From Cryobacterium psychrophilum (GTDB taxonomy: Bacteria > Actinomycetota > Actinomycetes > Actinomycetales > Microbacteriaceae): a stretch of DNA of 64,000 nucleotides. The notes under the pieces are model-generated. The model was not told the DNA's origin. It saw only the letters and a program-made list of their open reading frames with translations, and searched no databases. The number at the start of each line of letters is the position of its first letter. Positions within the stretch are counted from its first letter, which is position 1. Both the position numbers and the translations under genes were made by a program. Below, piece after piece: positions 40,966-50,814 of this stretch. The DNA lies in contig NZ_SODI01000001.1 of assembly GCF_004365915.1 (NCBI RefSeq), forward strand, positions 2,170,001 to 2,234,000, in the 5' to 3' direction.

Positions 40966-42075
40966 GTGGCAAATGGAGCGCGGCCCGTGCGGCCCAGACA
41001 AGAGCGAATGAACCCTGCTGGTCTCAAGGGTGCCGAGCACCCCGCGACCCCGGCGAACCCGACCGGCAAGGCGGGCGCGACCGGTGCCGGTGCCGGTGCC
41101 GGCGCCGGCGCGAAGCCGAAGCCGAAGACAGCGGGCAAGTCCGGCAACCCCGCCAAGCGCAACAACCCCGCGAGCAAGGGGCATGCCACCGTCAAGCCAG
41201 CCTCGGCCGCCGACTGGATCTCCGGGGCCCGCCTGCGTACGCTTCCCCTCGCGATTGCGCCGGTCGCCCTCGGCACCGGCGCAGCCATTGTTGTGAGTGA
41301 GCCCGGTGAGTACCACCCCGTGCGGGCGCTTCTGGCGCTGCTCGTGGCGCTGTGCCTACAAATCGGTGTGAACTACGCGAACGACTATTCCGACGGTATC
41401 CGTGGCACCGACAAATTTAGGGTCGGACCCGCCCGGCTCACGGGAGCCGGGGCGGCGAAGCCCCGCACCGTGCTCACGGTTGCGCTCGCCTTCTTCGGGC
41501 TTGCCGCGCTCGCCGGCCTCGTGCTGGTGATCCTCACCCAGTACTGGTGGCTGTTGCTCGTGGGCGTTGTCGCCATCGGCGCGGCCTGGCTGTACACCGG
41601 TGGCACAAAGCCCTACGGCTACTTCGGCCTCGGGGAACTCTTCGTCTTCGTGTTCTTCGGGCTCGTGGCCACCATGGGTACGACCTTTGTGCAGGTGGGC
41701 CGCGTCCCCACGGAAAGCTGGCTCAGCGGAGTCGCCATCGGCCTCATAGCCTGTGCCGTGCTCATGGTGAACAACCTGCGGGACATCGTTCCCGACAAGG
41801 CAGCGGGCAAGCGCACGCTCGCCGTGCTGATCGGTCCCACGTGGGCACGGGTGGCGTTTTGCGTGTTCCTGCTGCTGCCGTTCGTGATCGCCGGGTTCTT
41901 CTCACTGTTCTACCCGCTGGGGTTCCTCACGCTGTTCGTGCTGCTGCTCGCGCTCCCGGCGTGCATGATCACCGTGACCGCACGCACGGCGGGCGAGCTC
42001 ATCCTGGTGCTCAAGCTCACAAGCATGGCGGCCCTGGCCTACGGCGTGCTGCAGGGGCTGGCCTTCGCTCTCTGA
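40966..42075 (+). CDS. menA: 1,4-dihydroxy-2-naphthoate octaprenyltransferase MenA
   Basis: Membrane prenyltransferase that joins the polyprenyl chain to dihydroxynaphthoate. The catalytic motif NYANDYSDGIRGTDKFRVGP (first Asp-rich motif) and NNLRDIVPDKAAGKRTLAV (second) are present, and about eight transmembrane helices follow. A disordered N-terminal extension of about 75 residues, rich in Gly, Ala, Lys and Pro (with GAGAGAGAGA), precedes the domain from the GTG at 40966; an internal start may be used. It follows menE after about 40 bases. Confidence 0.94.
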   Translation: MANGARPVRPRQERMNPAGLKGAEHPATPANPTGKAGATGAGAGAGAGAKPKPKTAGKSGNPAKRNNPASKGHATVKPASAADWISGARLRTLPLAIAPVALGTGAAIVVSEPGEYHPVRALLALLVALCLQIGVNYANDYSDGIRGTDKFRVGPARLTGAGAAKPRTVLTVALAFFGLAALAGLVLVILTQYWWLLLVGVVAIGAAWLYTGGTKPYGYFGLGELFVFVFFGLVATMGTTFVQVGRVPTESWLSGVAIGLIACAVLMVNNLRDIVPDKAAGKRTLAVLIGPTWARVAFCVFLLLPFVIAGFFSLFYPLGFLTLFVLLLALPACMITVTARTAGELILVLKLTSMAALAYGVLQGLAFAL

Positions 42076-42230
42076 TCGACAGCCCCGGCAAGCGCGCCGC
42101 TGAGGGGCACACGCCGCAACACCGTGCGTATAGTCGGCCGCGCTCTACGCCACCATCGTCATCGCACGGCTGCCCTGACGCGCCGCGGTCGGTGGCGTGA
42201 CGGTCGCCGGATGGCCGCTCGAGCGCTCTT

Positions 42231-42566
42231 CTACTGCGCGGTGTCCCTCGGCGTCGATGCAGCACCCGCGTCAGCGTCAGCGTGCTCCTCGGCCCGCCCT
42301 GCCTCCAAACGGTCCAGGGCCGCGTCTTCACGTTCGGCGTCTTCGTGCACGAGCGGCTGGTCCCGGTGACGCGCCGCGTACAGGTCACGTGCAACGTTTT
42401 CGCGGGGCTTGCGCAGGAATATGAAGGACAGGCTCATGCCCACGATCGCGGCAACCACCGCGGCAATCCATTCCTTGATCCCGAGGATCAGCAAAATGGC
42501 CAGCGGAGCGGCAAACAACAGCACGCGATAGACCGAATACGACACCCAGGACGGTACAGATTTCAT
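42231..42566 (-). CDS. DUF4229-family membrane protein, 111 aa
   Basis: Two transmembrane helices (VYRVLLFAAPLAILLILGI and AAVVAAIVGMSLSFIFL) joined by a tight turn, then the family's conserved LRKPRENVARDLYAARH and an acidic, disordered tail with many Glu, Asp and Ala. DUF4229 proteins are small actinobacterial membrane proteins of unknown function, often found near menaquinone genes as here. The ATG at 42566 fits the family start. Confidence 0.9.
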   Translation of the reverse strand: MKSVPSWVSYSVYRVLLFAAPLAILLILGIKEWIAAVVAAIVGMSLSFIFLRKPRENVARDLYAARHRDQPLVHEDAEREDAALDRLEAGRAEEHADADAGAASTPRDTAQ

Positions 42567-42729
42567 CTCATCAGCATAGGATGCGCAACTGTACGCACGC
42601 TGCGGTCCGTACAGCTTTCGGCGGCATCTCGCGAGTGCCGACCGGAACCTGACCCTGTTGGGGCCGCTGAGCTACCCGTCCGGCCCTTCTGGCGTCGCGC
42701 CATCTCGGCGACCGGCTTACAATTGGGAT

Positions 42730-43125
42730 ATGCCCAAGCTTCTGATCGGACTCGGACTGGCCGTCCTCATCCTGACCGTGTACACGCTCGTGGATTGTGC
42801 CCTGTTCGAGCGAAGCCGGGTGCGTGGACTTCCCCGTTGGGTTTGGATCATGGTCATCGTGCTTGTGCCGTTGATCGGTCCGCTGCTCTGGCTCTTCGTG
42901 GGGCGCGGGCGCGGGGGGTCACCGGTCGGCCGCTCGTTCCGTACTGTCGCCCCCGACGATGACCCTGATTTTCTCAAGTCGCTCAATGTAGACAAGGACG
43001 CTCGCGAACGCATCCGTCGACTTGAGGAAGACCTTGCAGACCTCGACAAGCCCGACACCACGGACAAGCCCAATAAAACCACCGAACCGGGCGAGGGCGA
43101 GCAGCCGGGTCGCCGCGACGGCTGA
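42730..43125 (+). CDS. PLDc_N-domain membrane protein, 131 aa
   Basis: Two transmembrane helices with the PLD-nuclease N-terminal (PLDc_N) pattern: [21 protein letters not shown], then [30 protein letters not shown]. The C-terminal 65 residues are charged and disordered. The protein belongs to a group of small actinobacterial proteins near men genes; despite the name there is no nuclease domain. The ATG at 42730 fits the helix start. It is followed by menD at 23 bases. Confidence 0.88.
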   Translation: MPKLLIGLGLAVLILTVYTLVDCALFERSRVRGLPRWVWIMVIVLVPLIGPLLWLFVGRGRGGSPVGRSFRTVAPDDDPDFLKSLNVDKDARERIRRLEEDLADLDKPDTTDKPNKTTEPGEGEQPGRRDG

Positions 43126-43148
43126 TCGCGTCGCACCTGTCTGCCTGC

Positions 43149-45074
43149 ATGCCTGAATCTTTCCCGAGCGGGAGCCCGGCCACCGACTTTAGTTTCGCTC
43201 TGCTGACCGAATTCGTGCGGCTCGGTGTGCGTCAGGTCGTGCTGAGCCCCGGGGCCCGTTCGCAGGCCCTCGCCCTCGCCTGCGCAGAGCTGGAGCGGCT
43301 CGGCCGGATTCGGCTGCATGTGCGCATCGATGAGCGCGGTGCGGGATTTCTTGCCCTCGGACTCGCGGTGGAGACCGGCCGTCCGGCGCTCGTGATCACG
43401 ACGTCGGGCACCGCCGTGGCCAATCTGCACCCGGCAGTGCTCGAAGCGCACCACTCGGGTGTTCCGCTCATCCTGCTGACCGCCGACCGGCCAAGTGAGC
43501 TGCGCGGAATCCGTTCGAACCAGACAACGGTGCAGACCGGCATCTTTGGGGTGGCCGCTCACCTCTGCCTGGACGTGCCGGCACCCACTGGTGAACCGGA
43601 CGAGGCCGCCGTGGCGCGGGAGCTCGCTCTGCGGGCGACGGATGCCGCCACCGGGCGTCACAACCGAAACCCTGGTCCCGTGCAGCTCAACCTCGCCTTT
43701 CGCGAGCCGTTGTCTGCGGCCGTGACGCTTATCGATGCCGCCGACAGCTCTCCCGCCCCACGGGGCAGGGGAGCCAGGGACGACGACGCCGTGCTCGCCG
43801 ACAGCGCCACCGACGTCATGGGCGCTCGCAGCGACAGCGACAGCGACATGACGAGTGACAGGGCCAGGGAAGACCGTGACAATGCGCACGACCGGTCCGC
43901 ATGGGGCAACGCGGAGTCCGACGACGAGGGATCGCACGGCCCCGAAGCCGAAGCCCGCGCCGAGGCTGACCGTGACCCCGGGGCACCGGACGTGCTGGCC
44001 ATGGTGTCGATCGCGCCGGGGCTGCGTACCGTGGTCATCGCCGGCCACGGTTCAGGCCCGGCTGCCGAGGCCTTCGCCCGCGCGGGCGGTTGGCCCCTGC
44101 TCGCCGAAGTATCGAGCGGCGCCCACTTCGGCCCCAACCTCGTGGTGACGTACCGGGAACTGCTTCGGGCCGAAGACCTCGGTGGCCGCATCGAGCGCGC
44201 AATCGTATTCGGTCACCCCACGCTCAGTCGTGAGGTCCCGGCGCTCATCGGCCGCTTCGACGTGGAAACCGTTGTCGTGGCCCCGACCGGCGCCGAGTGG
44301 TACAACCCGGCTCACGCCGCGAAGACACTGGCTCGCGCCGTTGAAGCGGATGCGGCATCCGTGGACGCTGTGTCGACCTCCGCCGCGCGCGAATGGTTGG
44401 GACGCTGGGTCATGACGAGTCGCCAGCTTCTCGCCGCCGAGGTTGAACGCGAGGCGACGCCACTGGACCGACGCGGCATCACTCGAGCGGAACTTGCTGC
44501 GCTGCGCGCCCCGCTCACCCGACCGCTGCTCGTGGACGCCGTGTGGCGGGCATCATGGCCGCATGACCGTCTCGTTCTGGGCGCCTCCCGACTGATTCGC
44601 GAGGCGGACCGCCGGGTTCCGGGCAAAAAGATTTCGGTGCACGCGAATCGTGGACTCGCCGGCATCGACGGCACCATGTCGACCGCGATGGGGATCGCAC
44701 TGGCAAGCCAGGGCGGCCTCGACGGCGACGAACCGGCGTCGGTGGGTGTGACGAGGCTGCTGCTGGGCGACCTGACCCTGTTTCATGACGTGGGCTCGCT
44801 GCTGCTCGACCAGGGGGAGACCCCACCTCGCCTTCAGGTGATCGTGGGGGTCGACGGTGGCGGCACCATCTTCGACGGCCTCGAAGTGTCTGACACCGCA
44901 CCCGCCGACGCGATCACCCGAGTGCTCTATACGCCGCGCACGGTCGATCTCGCGGCCCTCGCGAGCGCGTTTGGTTGGGAGTACACGCTTGCGGCCACCC
45001 GCAGCGACCTGGAGCAGGCCCTAACCGGGGCGCCGGCCGGCCCGAGCATCGTCGAGGTTCCGCTGGCCCGCTGA
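43149..45074 (+). CDS. menD: SEPHCHC synthase MenD with acidic insertion
   Basis: Thiamine-diphosphate enzyme that starts the men branch from isochorismate and 2-oxoglutarate. The N-terminal domain has [13 protein letters not shown] and the catalytic Glu in [13 protein letters not shown]; the diphosphate-binding region is [16 protein letters not shown] near residue 540, with [13 protein letters not shown] following. At 641 residues it is longer than usual because of an Asp/Ser-rich insert at about residues 199-281 between the N-terminal and middle domains. The insert reads as a disordered linker with no effect on visible catalytic residues. Confidence 0.95.
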   Translation: MPESFPSGSPATDFSFALLTEFVRLGVRQVVLSPGARSQALALACAELERLGRIRLHVRIDERGAGFLALGLAVETGRPALVITTSGTAVANLHPAVLEAHHSGVPLILLTADRPSELRGIRSNQTTVQTGIFGVAAHLCLDVPAPTGEPDEAAVARELALRATDAATGRHNRNPGPVQLNLAFREPLSAAVTLIDAADSSPAPRGRGARDDDAVLADSATDVMGARSDSDSDMTSDRAREDRDNAHDRSAWGNAESDDEGSHGPEAEARAEADRDPGAPDVLAMVSIAPGLRTVVIAGHGSGPAAEAFARAGGWPLLAEVSSGAHFGPNLVVTYRELLRAEDLGGRIERAIVFGHPTLSREVPALIGRFDVETVVVAPTGAEWYNPAHAAKTLARAVEADAASVDAVSTSAAREWLGRWVMTSRQLLAAEVEREATPLDRRGITRAELAALRAPLTRPLLVDAVWRASWPHDRLVLGASRLIREADRRVPGKKISVHANRGLAGIDGTMSTAMGIALASQGGLDGDEPASVGVTRLLLGDLTLFHDVGSLLLDQGETPPRLQVIVGVDGGGTIFDGLEVSDTAPADAITRVLYTPRTVDLAALASAFGWEYTLAATRSDLEQALTGAPAGPSIVEVPLAR

Positions 45075-45107
45075 TGCCGACATCGGCCAGCTGGTCGTGC
45101 ACCGGGA

Positions 45108-46340
45108 CTAACCGAAGGCCTCCACGATGGGACGAAACTTCATCTTCGTCTCGGCAAGTTCACGCTCGGGATCGGAATCCAGAACTATGCCACAACCGGC
45201 ATATGCCGTGACGGCACCCGTGCTGCTCACCTGGGCGCAGCGCAGGGCTATCGCCCATTCCCCGTCTCCGTCGGCTCCGACCCAGCCCACCGGGCCGGCA
45301 TACCGGCCGCGGTCGAATGGTTCGAGCTCGCGAATGAGGTCCAGCGCGCTCTCCGTGGGTGTACCGGCAACGGCCGCCGTCGGGTGCAGCGCGGCAATCA
45401 GGTCCAGCGAGGTTGAGCCGTCGCTCAGCGTGCCCTCCACATCGGTGGCCAGGTGCCACAGGTTCGGCAGCTTCACCGTGAACGGAATATCGCTCGACGT
45501 GAGCACCGAGGTGTGTGGTCGAAGGGACTTGAGCACACTCTGCACCGCAAACTCGTGCTCGTCGCCGTCCTTGTTCGAGGTGGCGAGAGCGAGGGCAGCC
45601 TCGGTGTCGGAGACAGCGTCCACCCCCCGGGAAATCGTGCCGGCGAGCACGCGCGCATTCACGTCACCGTGGTCCGCTCGAATCAGTGTTTCGGGGCTGG
45701 AACCCACGAGTCCATCCACCGCATAGGTCCAGCAGTCCGGGTAGCCGAGCGCGAGCTTGGTGATTGCTCGGCGCAGGTCAGATTCCTCGGGCAGGCGGCC
45801 CACCAGGTCGCGAGCCAGCACCACCTTGTTGAGGGGCTGCTCCGCGATGCGGGCGACGGCCTGGGCAACGGCGGTTCGATATTCGGCGGCCGGTAGCGCC
45901 CCCGGGAGCAGCCTGATGCGGTATTCGTTGCCGAGCGGGTCGAGGGTAAGCGGATGCGTCGGTGCACTGGCGCCGGTGGGCCAGATGCGGGTCACCCAGC
46001 ACTGCCCGTTCTCACGCCCGACAATGACCTCGGGTACAATGAGCACGCTGGTCTGGGCGGAGGACTCGTCAAAGGCGAACGCGCCGAACGCGAGCAGCCC
46101 GGTGCCGGTGCGCTGCAGCGGGTCGGTCACCGTCGCGGCGGCGACCACCGCCTGCCACGCGCTCGCAGCATCCGTCATGCGGTTGGGGCCCGAAAATTCC
46201 AGCCGCAACGCGGAGCCGATACCCGCGAGACCCTGGTTGCGGCGCATCCATAGGAGCGGTTGACGTTGGTCGAGGAGCAGGACCAATTGGCGGATATCGG
46301 CAATTGGGGAGGTTTCGACCGTTAGCGCCTGAACATTCAC
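45108..46340 (-). CDS. menF: isochorismate synthase MenF
   Basis: Converts chorismate to isochorismate, entering the menaquinone pathway. The chorismate-binding half carries the family signatures: NKVVLARDLVGRL, VDGLVGSSPETLI, ARVLAGTISRG, DGDEHEFAVQSVLKSLR, NLWHLATDVEGTL, LDLIAALHPTAAVAGTPTE, and GRYAGPVGWVGADGDGEWAIALR, in order. The 410-residue length is normal. A GTG at 46340 starts the gene. It converges with menD and is divergent from menG with about 60 bases between, so a shared control region is likely. Confidence 0.96.
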   Translation of the reverse strand: MNVQALTVETSPIADIRQLVLLLDQRQPLLWMRRNQGLAGIGSALRLEFSGPNRMTDAASAWQAVVAAATVTDPLQRTGTGLLAFGAFAFDESSAQTSVLIVPEVIVGRENGQCWVTRIWPTGASAPTHPLTLDPLGNEYRIRLLPGALPAAEYRTAVAQAVARIAEQPLNKVVLARDLVGRLPEESDLRRAITKLALGYPDCWTYAVDGLVGSSPETLIRADHGDVNARVLAGTISRGVDAVSDTEAALALATSNKDGDEHEFAVQSVLKSLRPHTSVLTSSDIPFTVKLPNLWHLATDVEGTLSDGSTSLDLIAALHPTAAVAGTPTESALDLIRELEPFDRGRYAGPVGWVGADGDGEWAIALRCAQVSSTGAVTAYAGCGIVLDSDPERELAETKMKFRPIVEAFG

Positions 46341-46401
46341 CTGATTAGACTACGCCCGCCCGTGTGTCCATCCGGCTCACGCCTGTGCAACCTAGACTGG
46401 T

Positions 46402-47154
46402 GTGGTGAATAGAGCAGACCTGAACAAACGCCCCGCGCAGGTGGCTGCCATGTTCGATGAGGTCGCCGCGCACTACGACCGCACCAACGCCGTGCTGTCG
46501 ATGGGCAACGCGACACTGTGGCGCGTCGCCACCACACGCGCCGTCGCCCCGCGGGCCGGGGAACGCATCCTCGACATCGCCGCGGGAACGGGCACGTCGA
46601 GTGCGGCCCTCGCACGCACGGGCGCACACGTCGTGGCCGCCGACTTCTCCGCCGGAATGATCGACGTCGGCCGCGAGCGTCACGCCGACAATCCCAACAT
46701 TGAATTCGTGCAGGCGGATGCCACGGCCCTCCCGTTCGAGGACGGTGAGTTCGACGCCGTCACGATCAGCTTCGGCCTGCGCAATGTGGTGCTCCCGCAG
46801 AAGGCGCTCGATGAGTTCTACCGGGTGACCAAGCCGGGTGGGCGCATCGTCATCTGTGAGTTCTCAACGCCTCCGGCGACGCCTATTCGCGTCGGCTACT
46901 TCGCCTACCTGAACCACGTCATGCCCGCGATCGTGCGGCTCGCCTCGTCCAACGCCGAAGCGTATGACTACCTCGGCGAATCGATCGCGGCCTGGCCCGC
47001 GCAGGCCACGCTCAGCGGCTGGCTCCGCGACGTGGGTTATGAGGGCGTTGCGTACCGCAACCTCACCCTCGGTATTGTTGCCCTGCACCGCGGTATCAAG
47101 CCCATTCTGGAATCGCCCGCCATCGGGCTGGCCGCGGCCGAAACCGCGTCCTGA
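46402..47154 (+). CDS. menG: demethylmenaquinone methyltransferase
   Basis: SAM-dependent C-methyltransferase of the UbiE/MenG family, last step of menaquinone synthesis. Motif I is LDIAAGTGTSSAALA, the family-typical FDEVAAHYDRTNAVLSMG opens the protein, ADATALPFEDGEFDAVTISFGLRNV carries motif II, and EFYRVTKPGGRIVICEFS motif III. The GTG at 46402 matches the family start; 250 residues is normal. The polyprenyl synthase gene follows after 31 bases. Confidence 0.96.
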   Translation: MVNRADLNKRPAQVAAMFDEVAAHYDRTNAVLSMGNATLWRVATTRAVAPRAGERILDIAAGTGTSSAALARTGAHVVAADFSAGMIDVGRERHADNPNIEFVQADATALPFEDGEFDAVTISFGLRNVVLPQKALDEFYRVTKPGGRIVICEFSTPPATPIRVGYFAYLNHVMPAIVRLASSNAEAYDYLGESIAAWPAQATLSGWLRDVGYEGVAYRNLTLGIVALHRGIKPILESPAIGLAAAETAS

Positions 47155-47185
47155 GTTCTTTCTCCCCATTCGTTAGGCCGAAACA

Positions 47186-48256
47186 GTGAAACCTAGAACC
47201 CCTGTGGTGCGGCGCAGCCCCTCCGTGACGAGCCAGCTCGGCCTGAGCGAGCGCATTTTCGCCACGGCTGCCGATCGTGGCCTGGCCGCAAACATCGACC
47301 AGGGAATCGAAGAGGTAGAGGCGTCGCTCATTGCTGAGCTCGTCTATGCCAACGACATCGCCAACGCGACGAGTCGCTACCTGTTCAACGCGGGCGGCAA
47401 ACGGGTGCGCCCCATGCTCGCCCTGCTGACCGCGCACCTCGGCGACGGCGCCGTTCCCGAGGTGGTCACGGCTGCCGGCGCGATCGAGCTCACCCACCTT
47501 GCCTCGCTGTACCACGATGACGTGATGGACGATGCGGACAAACGACGCGGAGTGCCGAGCGCCCAGGCTGTCTGGGGCAATTCCATTGCCATCCTGACGG
47601 GGGACCTGCTCTTCGCCCGGGCGAGCCAGCTCATGGCGCGCCTGGGTGAACGCGCCATCCGCTTGCAGGCCGCCACTTTTGAACGTCTCGTCATGGGGCA
47701 GTTCCGCGAGACCGTTGGGCCTCGTGCCGAGGAAGACCCGGTGGAGCACTACATCGGCGTGCTGGGCGACAAGACCGGTTCGCTCATCGCCGCGGCGGCG
47801 CAGGCCGGAATCGTGTTCTCGAACGCACCAGCCGAGTACGAGCAGCCCGTCGTCTCCTTTGGCGAGAAGATCGGTGTGGCCTTCCAGCTGATCGACGATG
47901 TGCTCGACCTCTCGCCCCAGCCGAAGGAAACCGGCAAGGTCCCTGGTACCGACCTGCGCGCCGGAGTTGCGACGCTGCCGCTGCTGCGCCTGCGCGAACG
48001 AGCCAGGACGAATGACGCCGACGCCGCGCTCCTCGCCCGACTCGAGCGCGATGTGATGGCGAGCAACAGCGTGGCGACGGAGGCCGCCGACTCAGCCATT
48101 ACCGCGTTGCGGGAGCATCCCGTGACCGCCGAAACCCTGGCCGAGGCGCATTCGTGGGCCCGTGACGCCGTTGCCGCCCTCTCGCCGCTGCCCACCGGGC
48201 CGGTCAAGAAGGCGCTCACCCGGTTCGCCGATACCATCGTCGAGCGATCAAGTTAG
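47186..48256 (+). CDS. polyprenyl diphosphate synthase
   Basis: A long-chain trans-polyprenyl diphosphate synthase that likely supplies the menaquinone side chain. The first Asp-rich motif is LYHDDVMDDADKRRG and the second is FQLIDDVLDLSPQ; GGKRVRPMLALLTAHLG and VWGNSIAILTGDLLFARA are also conserved. The residues upstream of the first motif set chain length, which I cannot derive; menaquinone-8 to -12 is common in the family. The start is a GTG at 47186. It follows menG and precedes the ferredoxin reductase gene on the same strand. Confidence 0.95.
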   Translation: MKPRTPVVRRSPSVTSQLGLSERIFATAADRGLAANIDQGIEEVEASLIAELVYANDIANATSRYLFNAGGKRVRPMLALLTAHLGDGAVPEVVTAAGAIELTHLASLYHDDVMDDADKRRGVPSAQAVWGNSIAILTGDLLFARASQLMARLGERAIRLQAATFERLVMGQFRETVGPRAEEDPVEHYIGVLGDKTGSLIAAAAQAGIVFSNAPAEYEQPVVSFGEKIGVAFQLIDDVLDLSPQPKETGKVPGTDLRAGVATLPLLRLRERARTNDADAALLARLERDVMASNSVATEAADSAITALREHPVTAETLAEAHSWARDAVAALSPLPTGPVKKALTRFADTIVERSS

Positions 48257-48266
48257 AAAGGCCTCA

Positions 48267-49652
48267 GTGACCAAATTACGATTGGCCATCGTCGGGGCAG
48301 GACCCGCGGGCATCTACGCCGCAGACATCCTGTTGAAAGCGGAACGCAACTTCGAGGTTTCCATTGACCTCTTCGACCACCTGCCGGCACCCTACGGGCT
48401 CGTGCGTTACGGGGTTGCGCCGGATCACCCACGCATCAAGGGCATCATCAACGCCCTGCGCGGGGTGCTCGACAGCGGTGACATTCGCATTTTCGGCAAC
48501 GTCCGCTTCGGCGTGGACGTGACCCTTGCTGACCTCAAGAAGCACTACAACGCGGTGATCTTCGCGACCGGCGCCACCCAGGACGCCGATTTGAACATTC
48601 CGGGAATGCACCTGAACGGGTCCTACGGCGCCGCCGAGTTCGTGAGCTGGTTCGACGGGCACCCCGACGTGCCACGCACCTGGCCCCTGGAGGGCACGGA
48701 GATCGCCGTGATCGGCAACGGCAACGTGGCGCTCGACGTGTCCCGCATGCTCGTGAAGCACGCCGAGGACCTGCTCTCCACGGAGATCCCGGAAAACGTC
48801 CATGCGGGACTCCAGGCGTCGCCGGTGACCGACGTGCACATCTTCGGGCGTCGGGGGCCCACCTCAGTGAAGTTCACTCCGCTCGAACTGCGCGAGATCG
48901 GTCAGCTGCGTGACGTGGACATGATCGTGTACGACGAGGACTTCGACTACGACGACGCCGCGCGCGACGCTGTGGCCAGCAACAAGCAGGTCTTCGTCAT
49001 CGACAAGACCCTGCAACAGTGGCGTCAACGTGAGACCGGCAGCGCAAGTCGACGACTGCACCTGCACTTCTTCTCCAAGCCGGTTGAGGTCGTCGACGAT
49101 GGCAGTGGTCGGGTTGGCGGGTTTCGTTGGGAGCGCACGAGGAGCGACGGCGCCGGCGGCGTGGTGGGCACCGGAGAAATACGCGAGATCCCGGTGCAGG
49201 CCGTGTACCGGGCGGTGGGCTACTTCGGCTCAGAGCTCAAGGACGTGCCCTTCGACAAGAAGCGTGGCGTTATTCCCAACAGGGAGGGCCAGGTGCTGCG
49301 ACGCGACCCCGAGGCCGGCACCGGCGGGCTCTTCAACCAACAGATGTACGGCGTCTACGTCACCGGGTGGATCAAGCGCGGACCGGTGGGACTGATTGGC
49401 CACACCAAATCTGATGCGATGGAAACCATCCGCCACCTGATCAACGACCTCGGTAACTGGTGGTACCCGGAGTCGCCATCGGAGGAGAGCATTGTGGCCC
49501 TGCTCGACGAGCGCGGCGTGCAGTACACCGGGCTCGACGGGTGGCGCAACCTCGACCTGCACGAAATCGCGCTCGGTGAGGCAGCGGGGCGCACGCGCGT
49601 GAAGGTCGTTCCCCGTGACGAGATGGTCGAGATCTCCCGCGGCGAGGGCTGA
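48267..49652 (+). CDS. ferredoxin-NADP reductase, FprA type, 461 aa
   Basis: A two-dinucleotide-domain flavoprotein of the adrenodoxin reductase (FprA) family. The FAD-binding start is LAIVGAGPAGIYAADILLK, then FDHLPAPYGLVRYGVAPDHPRIK, the NADPH-binding IAVIGNGNVALDVSRMLVKHA, and the closing YVTGWIKRGPVGLIGHTKSDAMET. It passes electrons between NADPH and ferredoxin in the cytosol. The GTG at 48267 is preceded by AAAGG; an upstream in-frame ATG lies inside the previous gene. It sits 10 bases after the polyprenyl synthase gene. Confidence 0.95.
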   Translation: MTKLRLAIVGAGPAGIYAADILLKAERNFEVSIDLFDHLPAPYGLVRYGVAPDHPRIKGIINALRGVLDSGDIRIFGNVRFGVDVTLADLKKHYNAVIFATGATQDADLNIPGMHLNGSYGAAEFVSWFDGHPDVPRTWPLEGTEIAVIGNGNVALDVSRMLVKHAEDLLSTEIPENVHAGLQASPVTDVHIFGRRGPTSVKFTPLELREIGQLRDVDMIVYDEDFDYDDAARDAVASNKQVFVIDKTLQQWRQRETGSASRRLHLHFFSKPVEVVDDGSGRVGGFRWERTRSDGAGGVVGTGEIREIPVQAVYRAVGYFGSELKDVPFDKKRGVIPNREGQVLRRDPEAGTGGLFNQQMYGVYVTGWIKRGPVGLIGHTKSDAMETIRHLINDLGNWWYPESPSEESIVALLDERGVQYTGLDGWRNLDLHEIALGEAAGRTRVKVVPRDEMVEISRGEG

Positions 49653-49658
49653 AGCCGC

Positions 49659-50291
49659 GTGGCCCCCTGGGTGGCGATCGTCGCCGGACTGTTCGGCAGC
49701 GCGCTCGGGGTGCCGCTCGTGCGCATCGCCGAACGGATGCTGCGCATCCGTCGCCGCTTCTCGCCGCCCGTGCTCGTCGTCGCCGTCGCAGCCACGGGAG
49801 TGCTGATCGCGCTGGTGGTCTGGGTGTTCGGAGCCGGCTGGGAACTGCCCGCCTACCTGTACCTGTCCTTCATCGCCGTGGTGCTCAGCGTCGTGGACCT
49901 CGCCGAGAAGCGGCTGCCGAATGCCCTGGTCTACCCCTCACTGCTCGTGCTGCCCGTGCTGCTGACCCTCGCGGCGGCGGCCACGGGGTCGTGGCCGGCC
50001 CTGCTCGGAGCCTGCATCGGCGGCGCCAGCCTGTTCGTGTTCTATTTCGTGCTCGCCCTGATCTCGCCTGCCGGCATCGGGATGGGTGACGTGAAACTCG
50101 CCGCAGTGATCGGTCTGGCTCTTGGGTACCTGGGCTGGACGCCGCTTCTCGTTGGCTCCCTCGGAGGTTTCCTGGTCGGCAGTCTCGTGGCACTGGTGGC
50201 GCTGGCGGCCCGCCGGGTGACTCTGCGGGGCTCCATCCCCTTCGGGCCCTCCATGCTCGCGGGCGCCTTCCTGGGCGTGCTCTTGGCCTGA
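49659..50291 (+). CDS. A24 prepilin peptidase, 210 aa
   Basis: Membrane aspartyl peptidase that cleaves the leader of the Flp pilin and pseudopilins. The second catalytic Asp is in the family motif GIGMGDVKLAAVIGLALG; the first is in VVDLAEKRLPNALVYPS. Seven hydrophobic segments span 210 residues. It lacks the N-terminal methylation domain of larger PilD enzymes, which is normal for the Tad-associated type. The start is a GTG at 49659, six bases after the reductase gene; it opens the Tad region with the pilin gene about 230 bases downstream. Confidence 0.92.
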   Translation: MAPWVAIVAGLFGSALGVPLVRIAERMLRIRRRFSPPVLVVAVAATGVLIALVVWVFGAGWELPAYLYLSFIAVVLSVVDLAEKRLPNALVYPSLLVLPVLLTLAAAATGSWPALLGACIGGASLFVFYFVLALISPAGIGMGDVKLAAVIGLALGYLGWTPLLVGSLGGFLVGSLVALVALAARRVTLRGSIPFGPSMLAGAFLGVLLA

Positions 50292-50523
50292 AATCTCCCC
50301 CCCCGGTTCACCCCAACGATGAGGGCCACACTCGTGACACACCCACGTCGCGAGCACGTGCCATCGCTGCTCCCAACGAACATACAGTGAACATGCAGCC
50401 CTCTACCACCCCCAAGTAAAGGGGGACTCTTTCTGGGGAGTAGCCGCGGCGTGCTCGGGGCACCTACTTTGTGGTTATTCGCTCGGCCGCCCAGGCCGGC
50501 CTACACAGAACGGAAAACCCGAG

Positions 50524-50703
50524 ATGAAGTTCTACACTCAGATCCTGGCCCGAATCAACAGCCTGCGCGACGAAGAAGACGGCGCCACCGCGGTGGAGTA
50601 CGGCCTCATGGTGTCACTCATCGCCGTGGTCATCATCACCGCGGTGGCCCTGATTGGCACAAACCTGACAACCATGTTCACCGGCGTCGCCGGCAAGCTG
50701 TAG
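50524..50703 (+). CDS. Flp-type pilin, 59 aa
   Basis: The structural subunit of the Tad pilus. It starts MKFYTQILARINSLRDEED, then the prepilin cleavage and helix region GATAVEYGLMVSLIAVVIIT, with Glu at the fifth position of the mature pilin and the Flp-typical EYGL. The C-terminus (TTMFTGVAGKL) is short. The ATG at 50524 lies about 230 bases after the peptidase gene, in a region likely to contain a strong pilin promoter. The assembly genes follow on the same strand. Confidence 0.95.
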   Translation: MKFYTQILARINSLRDEEDGATAVEYGLMVSLIAVVIITAVALIGTNLTTMFTGVAGKL

Positions 50704-50814
50704 CCAATCGGCCGCTCGAGTGCCGGCGGTCGCTTCCGGAATCCGGAAGCCACCGCCGCACCACTCGCCCTCCCTGCATTTTCGTTTTGACAGCCACCCG
50801 AAGGGCCATTTCAC

